Below the pieces are notes generated by a model, which did not search any database, was not told where the DNA came from, and saw nothing but the letters and a program-made list of their open reading frames with translations. A DNA stretch of 64,000 nt from the NCBI RefSeq assembly GCF_009469605.1, contig NZ_SSXU01000005.1, positions 141,857 to 205,856 on the forward strand, read 5' to 3'. Positions 1 to 9,415 of the stretch are shown here, one piece after another. Positions within the stretch are counted from its first letter, which is position 1. Every line of letters begins with the position of its first letter. Source of the stretch: Zoogloea sp. 1C4. Lineage in GTDB: Bacteria; Pseudomonadota; Gammaproteobacteria; Burkholderiales; Rhodocyclaceae. The translations under genes and the position numbers were made by a program.

Positions 1-352
1 TGGCGCCCACTTCGTGTGGGAGAACGGCGCCCACTACGCCTTCCTCAGCCTGACCGGCGCCGAGTTTGGCGATGTGCCGGAAGGCCCCACCACGCCCGAT
101 CTGGAGTGGCCCACCTGGATCGTCTATAGCGCGATCCCCCTGGGTTCCAGCCTGATGTGCTTCCGCTTCCTGCAGGTGGCCTGGAACTTCGTGCGTACCG
201 GCGAGCTGCCGCACCACGATCATGGTCATGTGGATGGTCTGGAAGACGAAGTGCTGCCGGTGGATGTGGATGTCTACGGCATGGACGACAACCTGCACAT
301 GCACGATCTCAAGCATCGTCAGGTCGGTGACAAGAAGGGAGGCCAGCAATGA
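1..352 (+). CDS. dctQ: TRAP transporter small permease (DctQ), C-terminal part
   Basis: The frame is open from the left edge and ends in TGA at 350-352, so only the last ~117 residues are seen. The stretch around the EWPTWIVYSAIPLGS motif matches the final membrane helix of the DctQ (small, four-helix) subunit of TRAP transporters, which pairs with DctM in the inner membrane to import organic acids delivered by a periplasmic binding protein. The His/Asp-rich tail is an ordinary DctQ end. The stop overlaps the dctM start (ATGA), so the two are translationally coupled. The binding protein dctP probably lies upstream, outside the window. Confidence 0.85.
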   Translation, partial: GAHFVWENGAHYAFLSLTGAEFGDVPEGPTTPDLEWPTWIVYSAIPLGSSLMCFRFLQVAWNFVRTGELPHHDHGHVDGLEDEVLPVDVDVYGMDDNLHMHDLKHRQVGDKKGGQQ

Positions 353-1632
353 ACGCCGCAATCATCTTTGGCATCCTGGCCGTCCTGATGCTGACCGGGA
401 TGCCCATCTCGATCTCCCTCGGCCTCACGGTGCTCACCTTCCTGTTCACGATGACCGAGGTGCCGCTCGAATCGGTGGCGCTCAAGCTATTTACCGGCAT
501 CGAGAAGTTCGAGATCATGGCGATCCCGTTCTTCATCCTGGCGGGCAACTTCCTCACTCACGGGGGTGTGGCCAAACGGATGATCAACTTCGCCACGGCG
601 ATGGTTGGCCACTGGTATGGGGGTCTGGGCCTCGCCGGCGTGGTGGCCTGTGCGCTGTTCGCGGCGGTGTCCGGTTCGTCGCCGGCGACGGTGGTGGCGA
701 TCGGTTCGATCCTGCTGCCGGCGATGGTGCGGGCGGGCTTTCCGAACCGCTTCGGCGCCGGGATCATCACCACGGCCGGGGCGCTGGGCATCCTGATCCC
801 GCCGTCCATCGTGATGGTGATGTACTCGGTGGCCACCAACACCTCGGTCGGCGCGCTGTTCATGGCCGGCGTGGTGCCGGGCCTGGCCCTGGCGGCAACC
901 CTGGGCGGTGTGACCTGGTATCGGGCCCGCAAGTTCGACTACCCGCGTCAGCCCAAGGCGAGCTTCGCCGAGCGGATGAAGGCCTTCCGGGATTCGGTGT
1001 GGGGGCTGCTGCTGATCGTGGTGGTGATGGGCGGGATCTACACCGGCATCTTCACGCCCACCGAGGCGGCGGCGATGAGCGCCATGTACGCCTTCATCGT
1101 GGCGGTGTTCGTCTACAAGGACATGCCGCTCTCCGACGTGCCGAAGGTGCTGCTCAACTCGGCCAACATGTCGGCGATGCTGCTCTACATCATCACCAAC
1201 GCGGTGCTGTTCTCCTTCATCATGACCAACGAGAACATCCCGCAGGCGCTGGCCGACTGGATGCTCGGCAACGGGCTGGGGGTGATCGCCTTCCTGCTGG
1301 CGGTGAACGTGCTGCTGCTCTTGGCCGGCAACTTCATGGAGCCGTCGTCCATCGTGCTGATCTTCGCCCCGATCCTGTTCCCCGTGGCGATGAAGCTGGG
1401 CATCGACCCGGTGCACTTCGGCATCATCATGGTGGTGAACATGGAAGTCGGCATGTGCCATCCGCCGGTGGGCCTCAACCTGTACGTGGCCTCGGGCATC
1501 ACCAAGATGGGCATCACCGAACTCACCGTCGCGGTGTGGCCGTGGCTGCTGTCGATGCTGATCTTTCTGGGTCTCGTCACCTACTGGCCGGGCCTGTCCC
1601 TGTGGTTCCCGCGGATGCTGGGCATGATGTGA
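349..1632 (+). CDS. dctM: TRAP transporter large permease (DctM)
   Basis: 427 residues, normal length for DctM, almost entirely hydrophobic with about 12 membrane segments. Characteristic DctM stretches are visible: AVSGSSPATVVAIGSI near residue 105 and GALGILIPPSIVMVMY near residue 145, plus a related Gly/Pro-rich repeat in the second half (MCHPPVGLNLYVASG). This is the ion-coupled translocation subunit of a tripartite ATP-independent periplasmic transporter. Substrate is probably a C4-dicarboxylate or other organic acid, by family only. It starts inside the dctQ stop codon and is followed by an intrinsic terminator, so it is the last gene of its operon. Confidence 0.92.
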   Translation: MNAAIIFGILAVLMLTGMPISISLGLTVLTFLFTMTEVPLESVALKLFTGIEKFEIMAIPFFILAGNFLTHGGVAKRMINFATAMVGHWYGGLGLAGVVACALFAAVSGSSPATVVAIGSILLPAMVRAGFPNRFGAGIITTAGALGILIPPSIVMVMYSVATNTSVGALFMAGVVPGLALAATLGGVTWYRARKFDYPRQPKASFAERMKAFRDSVWGLLLIVVVMGGIYTGIFTPTEAAAMSAMYAFIVAVFVYKDMPLSDVPKVLLNSANMSAMLLYIITNAVLFSFIMTNENIPQALADWMLGNGLGVIAFLLAVNVLLLLAGNFMEPSSIVLIFAPILFPVAMKLGIDPVHFGIIMVVNMEVGMCHPPVGLNLYVASGITKMGITELTVAVWPWLLSMLIFLGLVTYWPGLSLWFPRMLGMM

Positions 1633-1666
1633 TGCACTGCCGGGCAAGCTGATCCGTAACCGAAAT

Positions 1667-1694
1667 GCACCCTGCGGGGTGCGTTTCCTTTTGG
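1667..1694 (+). terminator. Intrinsic terminator after dctM
   Basis: A 6-bp stem GCACCC/GGGTGC (1667-1672 and 1677-1682) with a TGCG loop is followed by a T-rich stretch (GTTTCCTTTT). It sits 35 bases after the dctM stop and separates the TRAP operon from ccoI. Confidence 0.65.
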
Positions 1695-1797
1695 CGGGGG
1701 AGGGCGCCGGGTTTGGTCGGGCCGGCCAGTTGTGATAAAAGGGCGTGTTTTCCGTGGCCTGCCCGGGCCACGTGTGTTCCGCTCTGCGAGGCCCTCG

Positions 1798-4278
1798 TTG
1801 TCCCAGCCTTCTTCCCCGTCGTCGCCGTCCCAAGTGCCCACCCGCGAGCACGACTGCTACCACTGCGGTCTGCCGATTCCCGATGATGTCGATCTCGCCG
1901 TCGATATCGAAGGCACCCCCCACCACATGTGCTGCACGGGCTGCCAGGCAGTGGCCCAGTCCATCGTCAGCAGCGGCCTGATCGACTACTACCGGCGCCG
2001 CGACGCGATGCCCGAGCAGGCCCGCGAGGCGATGCCCGACGAGCTGAAGGATCTCGGCCTCTTCGATCATCCGGATTTCCAGCAGGGCTTCGTCAAGCCC
2101 ATCGGCGAACACGAGCGCGAAGCGGCGCTGATCCTCGAAGGCATCACCTGCTCTGCGTGCATCTGGCTCAACGAGCAGCACGTGGCCCACCAGCCCGGCG
2201 TCACGGCGGTGGACATCAACTACGCCACCCGCCGCGCCCGGGTGCGCTGGGACGAGCGCAAGATCAAGCTCTCCGACATCCTCGCCGCCATCCAGGCCAT
2301 CGGCTACCGGGCCTATCCCTATGACTCGGCCCGCTCCGAGCAGATTTCCCAGCGCGAGCGCCGCGCGGCCCTGTGGCGACTGTTCGTCGCCGGCTTCGGG
2401 ATGATGCAGGTGATGATGTACGCCTTCCCGGTGTACATCGCCGACGGCGACATGACCGCCGACATCGAGTCGATGATGCGCTGGGCGAGCCTGATCCTCA
2501 CCGCGCCGGTGGTGCTGTATTCCGCCGCGCCTTTCTTCAGCCACGCCTGGCGCGACATCAAGCTGCGCCGGCTGGGCATGGACGTGCCCGTCGCGCTGGG
2601 GGTCGGCGCGGCCTTCGTGGCCAGTTGCTGGGCCACCTTCATCGGCAAGGGCGAGGTGTACTTCGATTCGGTGACGATGTTCGTGTTCTTCCTGCTGTGC
2701 GGCCGCTACGTGGAAATGCTGGCCCGCCAGAAAGCGGTGCGCGGCGTGGAGGAGCTGGGCAAGGCGCTGCCGGCCTTCGCCGAACGCCTCAACCACTGGC
2801 CTGATCCGGAAGGCGAGCGCGTGCCGGTGTCGCAATTGCAGGCCGGCGACATGATCCGCGTGAAACCGGGCGAGACCGTGCCGGCCGACGGCATCGTGAC
2901 CGAGGGCGAGAGCGAGGCCAACGAGGCGCTCCTCACCGGCGAGAGCCGTCCGGTGCCCAAGAAGCCCGGCGCCCAGGTGACCGGCGGCAGCGTGAACATC
3001 GGCAGCCCGCTGTGCGTGCGGGTCACCCGTACCGGCGAGCACACCCGCCTCGCAGCAATCCGCCAGCTGATGGAGCGTGCTTCTGTCGAGAAGCCCCGCG
3101 TCGTCCAGCAGGCCGACCGGGTGGCGGCCTATTTCATCGTCGCGCTGCTGGTGCTCGCGGTGATCACCGCCGGCTGGTGGTGGTGGCACGACCCCGATCG
3201 CGCCCTGTGGGTGTTCGTCTCGGTGCTGGTGGTGAGCTGCCCCTGCGCGCTCTCGCTGGCCACGCCGGTGGCGCTTACGGTGGCCACCGACGCGCTGGCG
3301 CGGATGGGGGTGCTGGTCACCCGCGGCCACGCAATCGAAGCCCTGGCCCGGGCCGATCATTTTGTTTTCGACAAGACCGGCACGCTCACCTACGGCGAGA
3401 TGCGCGTCGAGCAGATCCGCCTGCTGGGGCAGAGTGACGAGATGGACGCGCTGCGCCTTGCCGCCGGCCTGGAGCAGGGCTCCGAGCACGCCATCGCCGA
3501 GGCCCTGCGCCGGCGCGGCGGCGGCCTGGTGGTGCCGGCTTTCGGCAACGTGGCGGCAACGACGGGGCAGGGCGTGGCCGGTGTGCTGGATGGCGTCGCC
3601 TACCGCATCGGCCGTCCTTCTTTCGTGGCCGAGCTGGTGGGCTCGCCCGAGCCGGAAGCGCTGCTGGCCGACGAGCGCTCCGGCCGCACCGTGATCGCGC
3701 TGGGTTCGGCCGCGGGCTGGATCGCCGGCTTTGCCCTGTCCGACGGGCTGCGGGAGGATTGTCCGGCGGCGCTGGCCTCGCTGCGCGACAAGGGCATCGA
3801 CCTGTCGATCCTGAGCGGCGACACCCCGGCCACCGTCGAGGCACTGGCCCGGGAGCTGGGCATCGCCAATGCCCGGGGCGGCATGACTCCCGAAGGCAAG
3901 CACGCCGCGCTGCGTGCGCTGCAGACCGAGAACGCGATCGTCGCGATGGTCGGCGACGGCGTGAACGACGCGCCGGTGCTGGCCCAGGCCCAGGTTTCCA
4001 TCGCGATGGGCGGCGGCACCGACCTCGCCCGCAATCAGGCCGACATCGTGCTGCTGTCCGGCCGGCTGTCGTCCCTGGCGGAAGGGCTGGATCTCTCCCG
4101 TCGGGCGCTCAAGATCATCCGCCAGAATCTCTGGTGGTCGTTCGCCTACAATTTCACCGCCGTTCCCCTCGCCATGTCCGGGCTCGTCACGCCTTGGATG
4201 GCCGGGATCGGCATGTCGGCGAGTTCGCTGTTCGTCGTCCTCAATGCCCTGCGCCTCCAGCGCGGGCGCCAACGCTGA
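1798..4278 (+). CDS. ccoI: Copper-translocating P1B-type ATPase CcoI (FixI), cbb3 oxidase assembly
   Basis: Exports copper across the inner membrane for assembly of cbb3-type cytochrome oxidase. The TTG at 1798 is chosen because a GCGAGG ribosome site lies 6 bases upstream; a GTG at 1732 would add 22 residues without one. With this start the protein has 826 residues. N-terminal cysteines (DCYHCG at 19-24 and CCTGC at 45-49) form the extra metal-binding region typical of FixI/CcoI. A heavy-metal domain follows with CSAC at 118-121 (commonly CxxC). The membrane metal site CPC is at 481-483, the phosphorylated Asp in DKTGT at 525, and GDGVND at 719-724. All catalytic motifs are intact. ccoS follows 9 bases later. 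The oxidase genes ccoNOP are not in the window. Confidence 0.93.
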   Translation: MSQPSSPSSPSQVPTREHDCYHCGLPIPDDVDLAVDIEGTPHHMCCTGCQAVAQSIVSSGLIDYYRRRDAMPEQAREAMPDELKDLGLFDHPDFQQGFVKPIGEHEREAALILEGITCSACIWLNEQHVAHQPGVTAVDINYATRRARVRWDERKIKLSDILAAIQAIGYRAYPYDSARSEQISQRERRAALWRLFVAGFGMMQVMMYAFPVYIADGDMTADIESMMRWASLILTAPVVLYSAAPFFSHAWRDIKLRRLGMDVPVALGVGAAFVASCWATFIGKGEVYFDSVTMFVFFLLCGRYVEMLARQKAVRGVEELGKALPAFAERLNHWPDPEGERVPVSQLQAGDMIRVKPGETVPADGIVTEGESEANEALLTGESRPVPKKPGAQVTGGSVNIGSPLCVRVTRTGEHTRLAAIRQLMERASVEKPRVVQQADRVAAYFIVALLVLAVITAGWWWWHDPDRALWVFVSVLVVSCPCALSLATPVALTVATDALARMGVLVTRGHAIEALARADHFVFDKTGTLTYGEMRVEQIRLLGQSDEMDALRLAAGLEQGSEHAIAEALRRRGGGLVVPAFGNVAATTGQGVAGVLDGVAYRIGRPSFVAELVGSPEPEALLADERSGRTVIALGSAAGWIAGFALSDGLREDCPAALASLRDKGIDLSILSGDTPATVEALARELGIANARGGMTPEGKHAALRALQTENAIVAMVGDGVNDAPVLAQAQVSIAMGGGTDLARNQADIVLLSGRLSSLAEGLDLSRRALKIIRQNLWWSFAYNFTAVPLAMSGLVTPWMAGIGMSASSLFVVLNALRLQRGRQR

Positions 4279-4287
4279 GATCGGATC

Positions 4288-4476
4288 ATGGAAAGTCTTT
4301 ATCTGCTCATCCCGCTGTCCATCGTCCTGGTCTTCCTGATCGGCGTCATTTTCTGGTGGTCGGTGCGGAGCGGGCAGTTCGACGACCTGGAAGGGCCGGG
4401 CTACCGCGTCGTCAGCGACGACGACGATCCGCCGACGCAGGCCCGGGAGAAGAGCGTCCCGAAGGCGGGCGACTGA
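4288..4476 (+). CDS. ccoS: Cytochrome cbb3 oxidase assembly protein CcoS
   Basis: 62 residues with one N-terminal membrane helix (about residues 5-26), then the conserved WWSVRSGQFDDLEGPG block and an acidic tail (SDDDDPP), which together define CcoS. It is required with CcoI for cofactor insertion into cbb3-type oxidase. It lies 9 bases after ccoI on the same strand, the usual ccoIS arrangement. Here ccoN does not follow: the next 364 bases carry no gene, and the following gene is ndk. Confidence 0.93.
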   Translation: MESLYLLIPLSIVLVFLIGVIFWWSVRSGQFDDLEGPGYRVVSDDDDPPTQAREKSVPKAGD

Positions 4477-4507
4477 GCTGGAAATCTCCACGCTATCTGA
4501 AGGGTTT

Positions 4508-4549
4508 TTGACCCAAATCAATTCTGCCCCCAGGGGCGTCGTGCATACT
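4508..4549 (+). promoter_or_regulatory. FNR/Anr-type box and -10 of a class II anaerobic promoter
   Basis: TTGACCCAAATCAA at 4508-4521 matches the FNR/Anr dyad TTGAT-N4-ATCAA at 9 of the 10 conserved positions. A -10-like hexamer CATACT lies at 4544-4549. With the box centred at -41.5, the classic class II FNR position, +1 is base 4556 and the hexamer falls exactly at -12 to -7. No gene follows directly; the promoter points into the non-coding RNA candidate that ends at the 4665 terminator. FNR control is inferred from the site alone. Confidence 0.65.
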
Positions 4550-4555
4550 CGATTC

Positions 4556-4665
4556 CAAGTTGAAGACGCAAGTGCGAGCAAGAACTAGTGTCTTCCAGGC
4601 ATCACTGCCTGTGGCTTAAGTCTCTCTGTTGGGGTTGGGGGTGCGCGATGCGCACCCTTTTTTTT
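4556..4665 (+). ncRNA. Candidate FNR-controlled trans-acting small RNA
   Basis: The 364-base gap between ccoS and ndk has no convincing reading frame but carries a complete small-RNA architecture. After the FNR-type promoter, a 5' stem pairs GAAGAC (4562-4567) with GTCTTC (4590-4595), with the alternative inner hairpin CGCA/TGCG. A second stem pairs CAGGCA (4596-4601) with TGCCTG (4606-4611). Next comes a probably single-stranded stretch (about 4612-4636) containing TCTCTCT at 4621-4627, complementary to purine-rich ribosome sites. It ends in a perfect terminator. The predicted 110-nt length and layout resemble the Hfq-dependent FnrS RNA of enterobacteria, with no claim of homology. hfq is encoded 9 kb downstream. 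Expression is inferred. Confidence 0.5.
4639..4665 (+). terminator. Strong intrinsic terminator between ccoS and ndk
   Basis: Perfect 8-bp stem GGGTGCGC (4639-4646) and GCGCACCC (4650-4657), 3-base loop GAT, followed by eight T (4658-4665). It separates ccoIS and the small-RNA candidate from ndk. Confidence 0.9.
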
Positions 4666-4781
4666 GCCTCTTCGCCCCCATATCCCCTTGGTTGCGCATC
4701 CGGCGCCCGTCCCCTGTCGGCGCGTCGCGCGCCGTCCATCGTCGTGGCAATGCCGAAAAACGCCGATCTGACGCACCAACC

Positions 4782-4790
4782 TGCTAAAAT
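4782..4790 (+). promoter_or_regulatory. Extended -10 element upstream of ndk
   Basis: TGCTAAAAT gives an extended -10 (TGn plus TAAAAT at 4785-4790), 50 bases before the ndk ATG. No good -35 hexamer is seen at 16-18 bases, which is common for extended -10 promoters. A CGGAG ribosome site (4827-4831) precedes the start. Confidence 0.45.
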
Positions 4791-4840
4791 TCCAAGCTTT
4801 CGGTTTTTCGACCATCCTTTGTCTCACGGAGTCCTGACTC

Positions 4841-5266
4841 ATGGCTATTGAACGCACCCTTTCCATCATCAAGCCCGATGCCGTCGCCAAGAACGTGATC
4901 GGCCAGATCTACGCCCGTTTCGAAGGCGCCGGCCTGAAGGTCATCGCCGCCAAGATGGCGCACCTGTCCGAGCGCGAAGCCGGTGAGTTCTACGCCGTGC
5001 ACAAAGAGCGCCCCTTCTTCAAGGATCTGGTTTCCTTCATGACCTCCGGCCCGGTGATGATCCAGTGCCTGGAAGGCGAGAACGCCATCGCCAAGAACCG
5101 CGAGCTGATGGGCGCCACCGACCCGAAGAAGGCCGACAAGGGCACCATCCGTGCCGACTTCGCCGAGTCCATCGACGCCAACGCCGTTCACGGCTCCGAC
5201 GCGCCGGAAACCGCTGCTGTGGAAGTTGCCTTCTTTTTCCCCGGCATGAACGTTTACAGCCGTTGA
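4841..5266 (+). CDS. ndk: Nucleoside diphosphate kinase
   Basis: 141 residues, full length for bacterial Ndk. It transfers the gamma phosphate of ATP to nucleoside diphosphates through a phospho-histidine, balancing NTP and dNTP pools in the cytoplasm. The N-terminus [15 protein letters not shown] and the active-site block [12 protein letters not shown], with catalytic His117, are unmistakable. The ATG has a CGGAG ribosome site 9 bases upstream and an extended -10 promoter. It heads the run rlmN-pilW-rodZ-ispG-hisS, a conserved order in betaproteobacteria. Confidence 0.97.
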   Translation: MAIERTLSIIKPDAVAKNVIGQIYARFEGAGLKVIAAKMAHLSEREAGEFYAVHKERPFFKDLVSFMTSGPVMIQCLEGENAIAKNRELMGATDPKKADKGTIRADFAESIDANAVHGSDAPETAAVEVAFFFPGMNVYSR

Positions 5267-5275
5267 TGATCTCTA

Positions 5276-5306
5276 CCGGCGGGATGAAATTTCTTCCTCC
5301 CGCTGG
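5276..5306 (+). other. Hairpin just upstream of the rlmN start
   Basis: CCGGCGGGA (5276-5284) and TCCCGCTGG (5298-5306) form a 9-bp stem with one G-T pair and a 13-base loop. No T-run follows, so it is not a standard terminator. It ends 5 bases before the rlmN ATG and covers the place where a ribosome site should lie. It could slow translation or end ndk transcripts inefficiently. Confidence 0.35.
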
Positions 5307-5311
5307 TCTGG

Positions 5312-6406
5312 ATGGAAATACACGTGGTCAATCTTCTCGATTTCGATGCGGCAGCGCTCACCGACTGGTTCCTCCAGCAAGGTGAGAAACCCTTTCGTGC
5401 CAAGCAGGTGCTCCGCTGGGTGCATCGCTTCGGCGTGACCGATTTCGAGCAGATGACCGACGTGGCCAAGTCGCTGCGGGCCAAGCTCGCGGCGACGGCC
5501 TGCATCACGCCGCCGGTTCCGGTGCGCGACAGCATCTCGACGGACGGCACCCGCAAGTGGCTGCTCGACGTGGGCAACGCCAACGCGGTCGAGACGGTCT
5601 TCATCCCCGAAACCAACCGCGGCACCCTGTGCATCTCGTCCCAGGCGGGCTGTGCGCTCGATTGCGCGTTCTGTTCCACCGGCAAGCAGGGTTTCAACCG
5701 GAACCTCAGTGCCGCCGAGATCATCGGCCAGCTGTGGCTCGCCAACCGCCTGCTCGGCGCCAACGGCGACGGCGAGCGAGTCATCAGCAACGTGGTGATG
5801 ATGGGGATGGGCGAGCCCCTCGCCAACTTCGACAACGTGGTGTCGGCGCTCAACCTGATGCTCGATGACAACGCCTACGGCCTGTCGCGGCGGCGGGTGA
5901 CGGTCTCCACGTCCGGTATTGTCCCGGCGATGGATCGCCTGCGCGAGGCCTGCCCGACGGCTCTGGCGGTATCGCTGCACGCATCCAACGATGCCCTGCG
6001 CGACCAGCTCGTGCCGATCAACCAGAAATACCCCCTGCGTGAACTCATGGCCGCGTGCCAGCGTTATCTCGAGCGTGCGCCCCGGGATTTCATCACCTTC
6101 GAGTACGTCATGCTCGACGGGGTGAATGATTCCGACGCCCACGCCCGCGAGCTCATCGCGCTCACCCGCGACGTGCCCTGCAAGTTCAACCTGATTCCGT
6201 TCAACCCCTTCCCGAATTCCGGTTTCGAGCGTTCGTCGGCGCCGCGCATCAAGCGCTTCGCCGAGATCCTCATTGCGGCCGGCATCGTCACCACCACCCG
6301 CAAGACCCGCGGGGATGATGTTGATGCAGCCTGCGGCCAGCTTGCCGGGCAGGTGAAGGACAAAACCCGTCGCACGACCCGAATCGTGCCGATCACCGGA
6401 GACTGA
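5312..6406 (+). CDS. rlmN: Dual-specificity 23S rRNA A2503 / tRNA A37 C2-methyltransferase RlmN
   Basis: 364 residues, typical for RlmN, a cytoplasmic radical-SAM enzyme that makes 2-methyladenosine in 23S rRNA and some tRNAs. The iron-sulfur triad CALDCAFC (CxxxCxxC) follows SQAG near residue 111. The block [18 protein letters not shown] and a C-terminal cysteine in DAACGQL, the methylated cysteine of the family, are present. The ATG lacks a clear Shine-Dalgarno and is preceded by a hairpin. pilW begins 2-5 bases after its stop. Confidence 0.96.
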   Translation: MEIHVVNLLDFDAAALTDWFLQQGEKPFRAKQVLRWVHRFGVTDFEQMTDVAKSLRAKLAATACITPPVPVRDSISTDGTRKWLLDVGNANAVETVFIPETNRGTLCISSQAGCALDCAFCSTGKQGFNRNLSAAEIIGQLWLANRLLGANGDGERVISNVVMMGMGEPLANFDNVVSALNLMLDDNAYGLSRRRVTVSTSGIVPAMDRLREACPTALAVSLHASNDALRDQLVPINQKYPLRELMAACQRYLERAPRDFITFEYVMLDGVNDSDAHARELIALTRDVPCKFNLIPFNPFPNSGFERSSAPRIKRFAEILIAAGIVTTTRKTRGDDVDAACGQLAGQVKDKTRRTTRIVPITGD

Positions 6407-6411
6407 ATGTG

Positions 6412-7212
6412 ATGAGACGCATCCCGTCCGCCGTCGCTGTTGTGCTTGCCGTCGTCGGCCTTGCGGGTTGTGCCGGAAGCAATTTCGGTGCGCCGGTGGC
6501 GTCGATCGAACGGCCCGTCTCCGACAGGCCCACGGTCACGGATGCCCAGCGCAAGGCCAAGGTGCACGTCGACCTGGGGCTGGCCTACCTGCAGGCAGGT
6601 CGTTACGGCGTGGCGCTGGATGAAGCCAAGTCCGCCGCCCACTACGATCCCCGCTACGCGCCGGCCTATCAGCTGATGGGGCTGGTGCACATGTACCTCG
6701 AAGAGAATGCTGTCGCTGCCGCCAATTTCGAGCGCGCGCTGCAACTCGCGCCGGGCGATCCGGAGATCATGAACAGCTACGGCTGGTTCCTGTGCTCGAT
6801 GGGCAAAGAGCCGGCTGGGCTGGAGCAACTCACCGCAGCGGCCCGCAATCCCTATTACCAGACGCCGACCCGCGCGCTCGCCAACGCCGGCATGTGCCAG
6901 CTGCGCCTGAAGAACGACGCGGCTGCTGAAGACTTCTTCCTGCGGGCGGTCGAGGCCGACAATGGCAATCAGGCGGCGATCTATCACCTGGCCGCCATCG
7001 CCTACCGGCGTGGTGCCAACGAGGCGGCCAAACGCTATCTCGCCGCCCTGCATCAGGGTGGTGACTCGTCGGCCGAAAGCCTCTGGCTGGCGATCCGTGT
7101 CGAACGCAAGCTCGGCGACCGGGCGGCCGAGGCCTCCCTCGTGCAGCAGTTACGGCGCCGTTTTCCCGGCTCTCCCGAATATCAGGCTTTCTTGCAAGGG
7201 CAGTATCAGTGA
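6412..7212 (+). CDS. pilW: Type IV pilus biogenesis TPR lipoprotein PilW/PilF
   Basis: About 266 residues. The N-terminus has a lipoprotein signal with lipobox VVGLAGC, predicting attachment to the outer membrane. The rest is tetratricopeptide repeats (for example AKVHVDLGLAYLQAGRYGVALDEAKSA is one helix pair). It matches PilF/PilW, the pilotin needed for assembly of the PilQ secretin. Placement between rlmN and rodZ is the conserved neighbourhood of this gene. Start could be ATG 6412 or the GTG one codon earlier; both lie just after the rlmN stop. Its stop overlaps the rodZ GTG. Confidence 0.87.
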   Translation: MRRIPSAVAVVLAVVGLAGCAGSNFGAPVASIERPVSDRPTVTDAQRKAKVHVDLGLAYLQAGRYGVALDEAKSAAHYDPRYAPAYQLMGLVHMYLEENAVAAANFERALQLAPGDPEIMNSYGWFLCSMGKEPAGLEQLTAAARNPYYQTPTRALANAGMCQLRLKNDAAAEDFFLRAVEADNGNQAAIYHLAAIAYRRGANEAAKRYLAALHQGGDSSAESLWLAIRVERKLGDRAAEASLVQQLRRRFPGSPEYQAFLQGQYQ

Positions 7213-8120
7213 CCGATCCTCAAGTTTTGCCTCAGGCCCCGGCGGGGACGCCTGCGGATTCTTCCGCTGGCGAAACCCTGCGACGCCAGCGTGAGGCGCT
7301 CGGCCTCAGCGTTTCCGAGGTGGCGAATTCCCTCAAGCTCAATCCCCGGCAGGTCGAAGCGCTGGAGTCCGGTCGTTTCGACCAGCTTCCCGGCGCCGCC
7401 TTCACGCGGGGCTTCCTGCGCAACTATGCGCGCCTGCTCAAGATCGATCCGGCGCCGCTGCTCGCTGGCCTGCAGGCATCGGTCACGTCCGAGACTGTCG
7501 AGCTTTCACCGGCCTCTAACGCCCAGGGCGACATGCCCCAGGTTGGTCGCGGGCGTTTCCGCCGCTCGGTGATTCCCGGTGTGCTGGCTGCGCTGGCCCT
7601 GTTCGGGATCGTTGTCGCCGGCTGGTATTACGACACCCAGCGCAAGAAGGTGGCTGACGAACTGATCGCCAGCGCCCCGGCACCGGTCGGCGAGGCTGCA
7701 GGCATGCCGCCCGCTGCGGGTGCGCCGACCCAGGAAGGTGGCGCAGGCAAGACGCCCGATGTCGCGCCTGCCGCTGCCGATCCGGCCGTGGCCCAGGGCA
7801 CGCCGACCGCGGTGCCGCTGCCCGTTCCGGTCAAGGTCGACGAGCCTGCTCCCGCGCCTGCGCCGGCTGCCGCTGTCGGCGGCAAGGATCGGCTGGTGTT
7901 CGATTTCGCGCAGGATGCGTGGATCGAAGTGAAGGACAAGAACGGCAAGGCCGTCATCACCAAGCTGGGCAAGGCCGGTTCGCGGGAAGAGTTCGAAGTC
8001 TCGCCACCCGTCGCCGTCGTGATCGGCAACGCCCGCTCGGTCAAGCTCGAGCGCAACGGCCAGCCGGTGGATTTCGGTCTCACCGGCAAGATGACGATTG
8101 CCCGCCTCAAGTTCGAGTGA
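7209..8120 (+). CDS. rodZ: RodZ-like cell-shape protein (HTH, one membrane helix, DUF4115)
   Basis: 303 residues. A cytoplasmic Cro/CI-type helix-turn-helix domain spans about 18-85 ([20 protein letters not shown]...). A single membrane helix lies at about 119-139. A Pro/Ala-rich periplasmic linker follows, and a C-terminal DUF4115 domain about 225-303. This is the layout of RodZ, which links MreB filaments to the cell-wall machinery and sets rod shape. The GTG start overlaps the pilW stop (GTGA). ispG begins 12 bases after it, as in many proteobacteria. Confidence 0.9.
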   Translation: MTDPQVLPQAPAGTPADSSAGETLRRQREALGLSVSEVANSLKLNPRQVEALESGRFDQLPGAAFTRGFLRNYARLLKIDPAPLLAGLQASVTSETVELSPASNAQGDMPQVGRGRFRRSVIPGVLAALALFGIVVAGWYYDTQRKKVADELIASAPAPVGEAAGMPPAAGAPTQEGGAGKTPDVAPAAADPAVAQGTPTAVPLPVPVKVDEPAPAPAPAAAVGGKDRLVFDFAQDAWIEVKDKNGKAVITKLGKAGSREEFEVSPPVAVVIGNARSVKLERNGQPVDFGLTGKMTIARLKFE

Positions 8121-8131
8121 CAGGACGCAAG

Positions 8132-9382
<1,251 letters not shown>

Positions 9383-9415
9383 CAGGCCGCAGTCAACAGA
9401 AGAACAAAAGGAATC

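Noticed and set aside
1732-1797. N-terminal extension of CcoI from GTG 1732
   Set aside because: No ribosome site before 1732, while the TTG at 1798 has GCGAGG six bases upstream, and the added residues lack family similarity.
487-4581. A 1,364-codon open frame on the minus strand across dctM, ccoI and ccoS
   Set aside because: It is antisense to three well-identified genes and has no recognisable domain. Long antisense frames are expected in GC-rich coding DNA.
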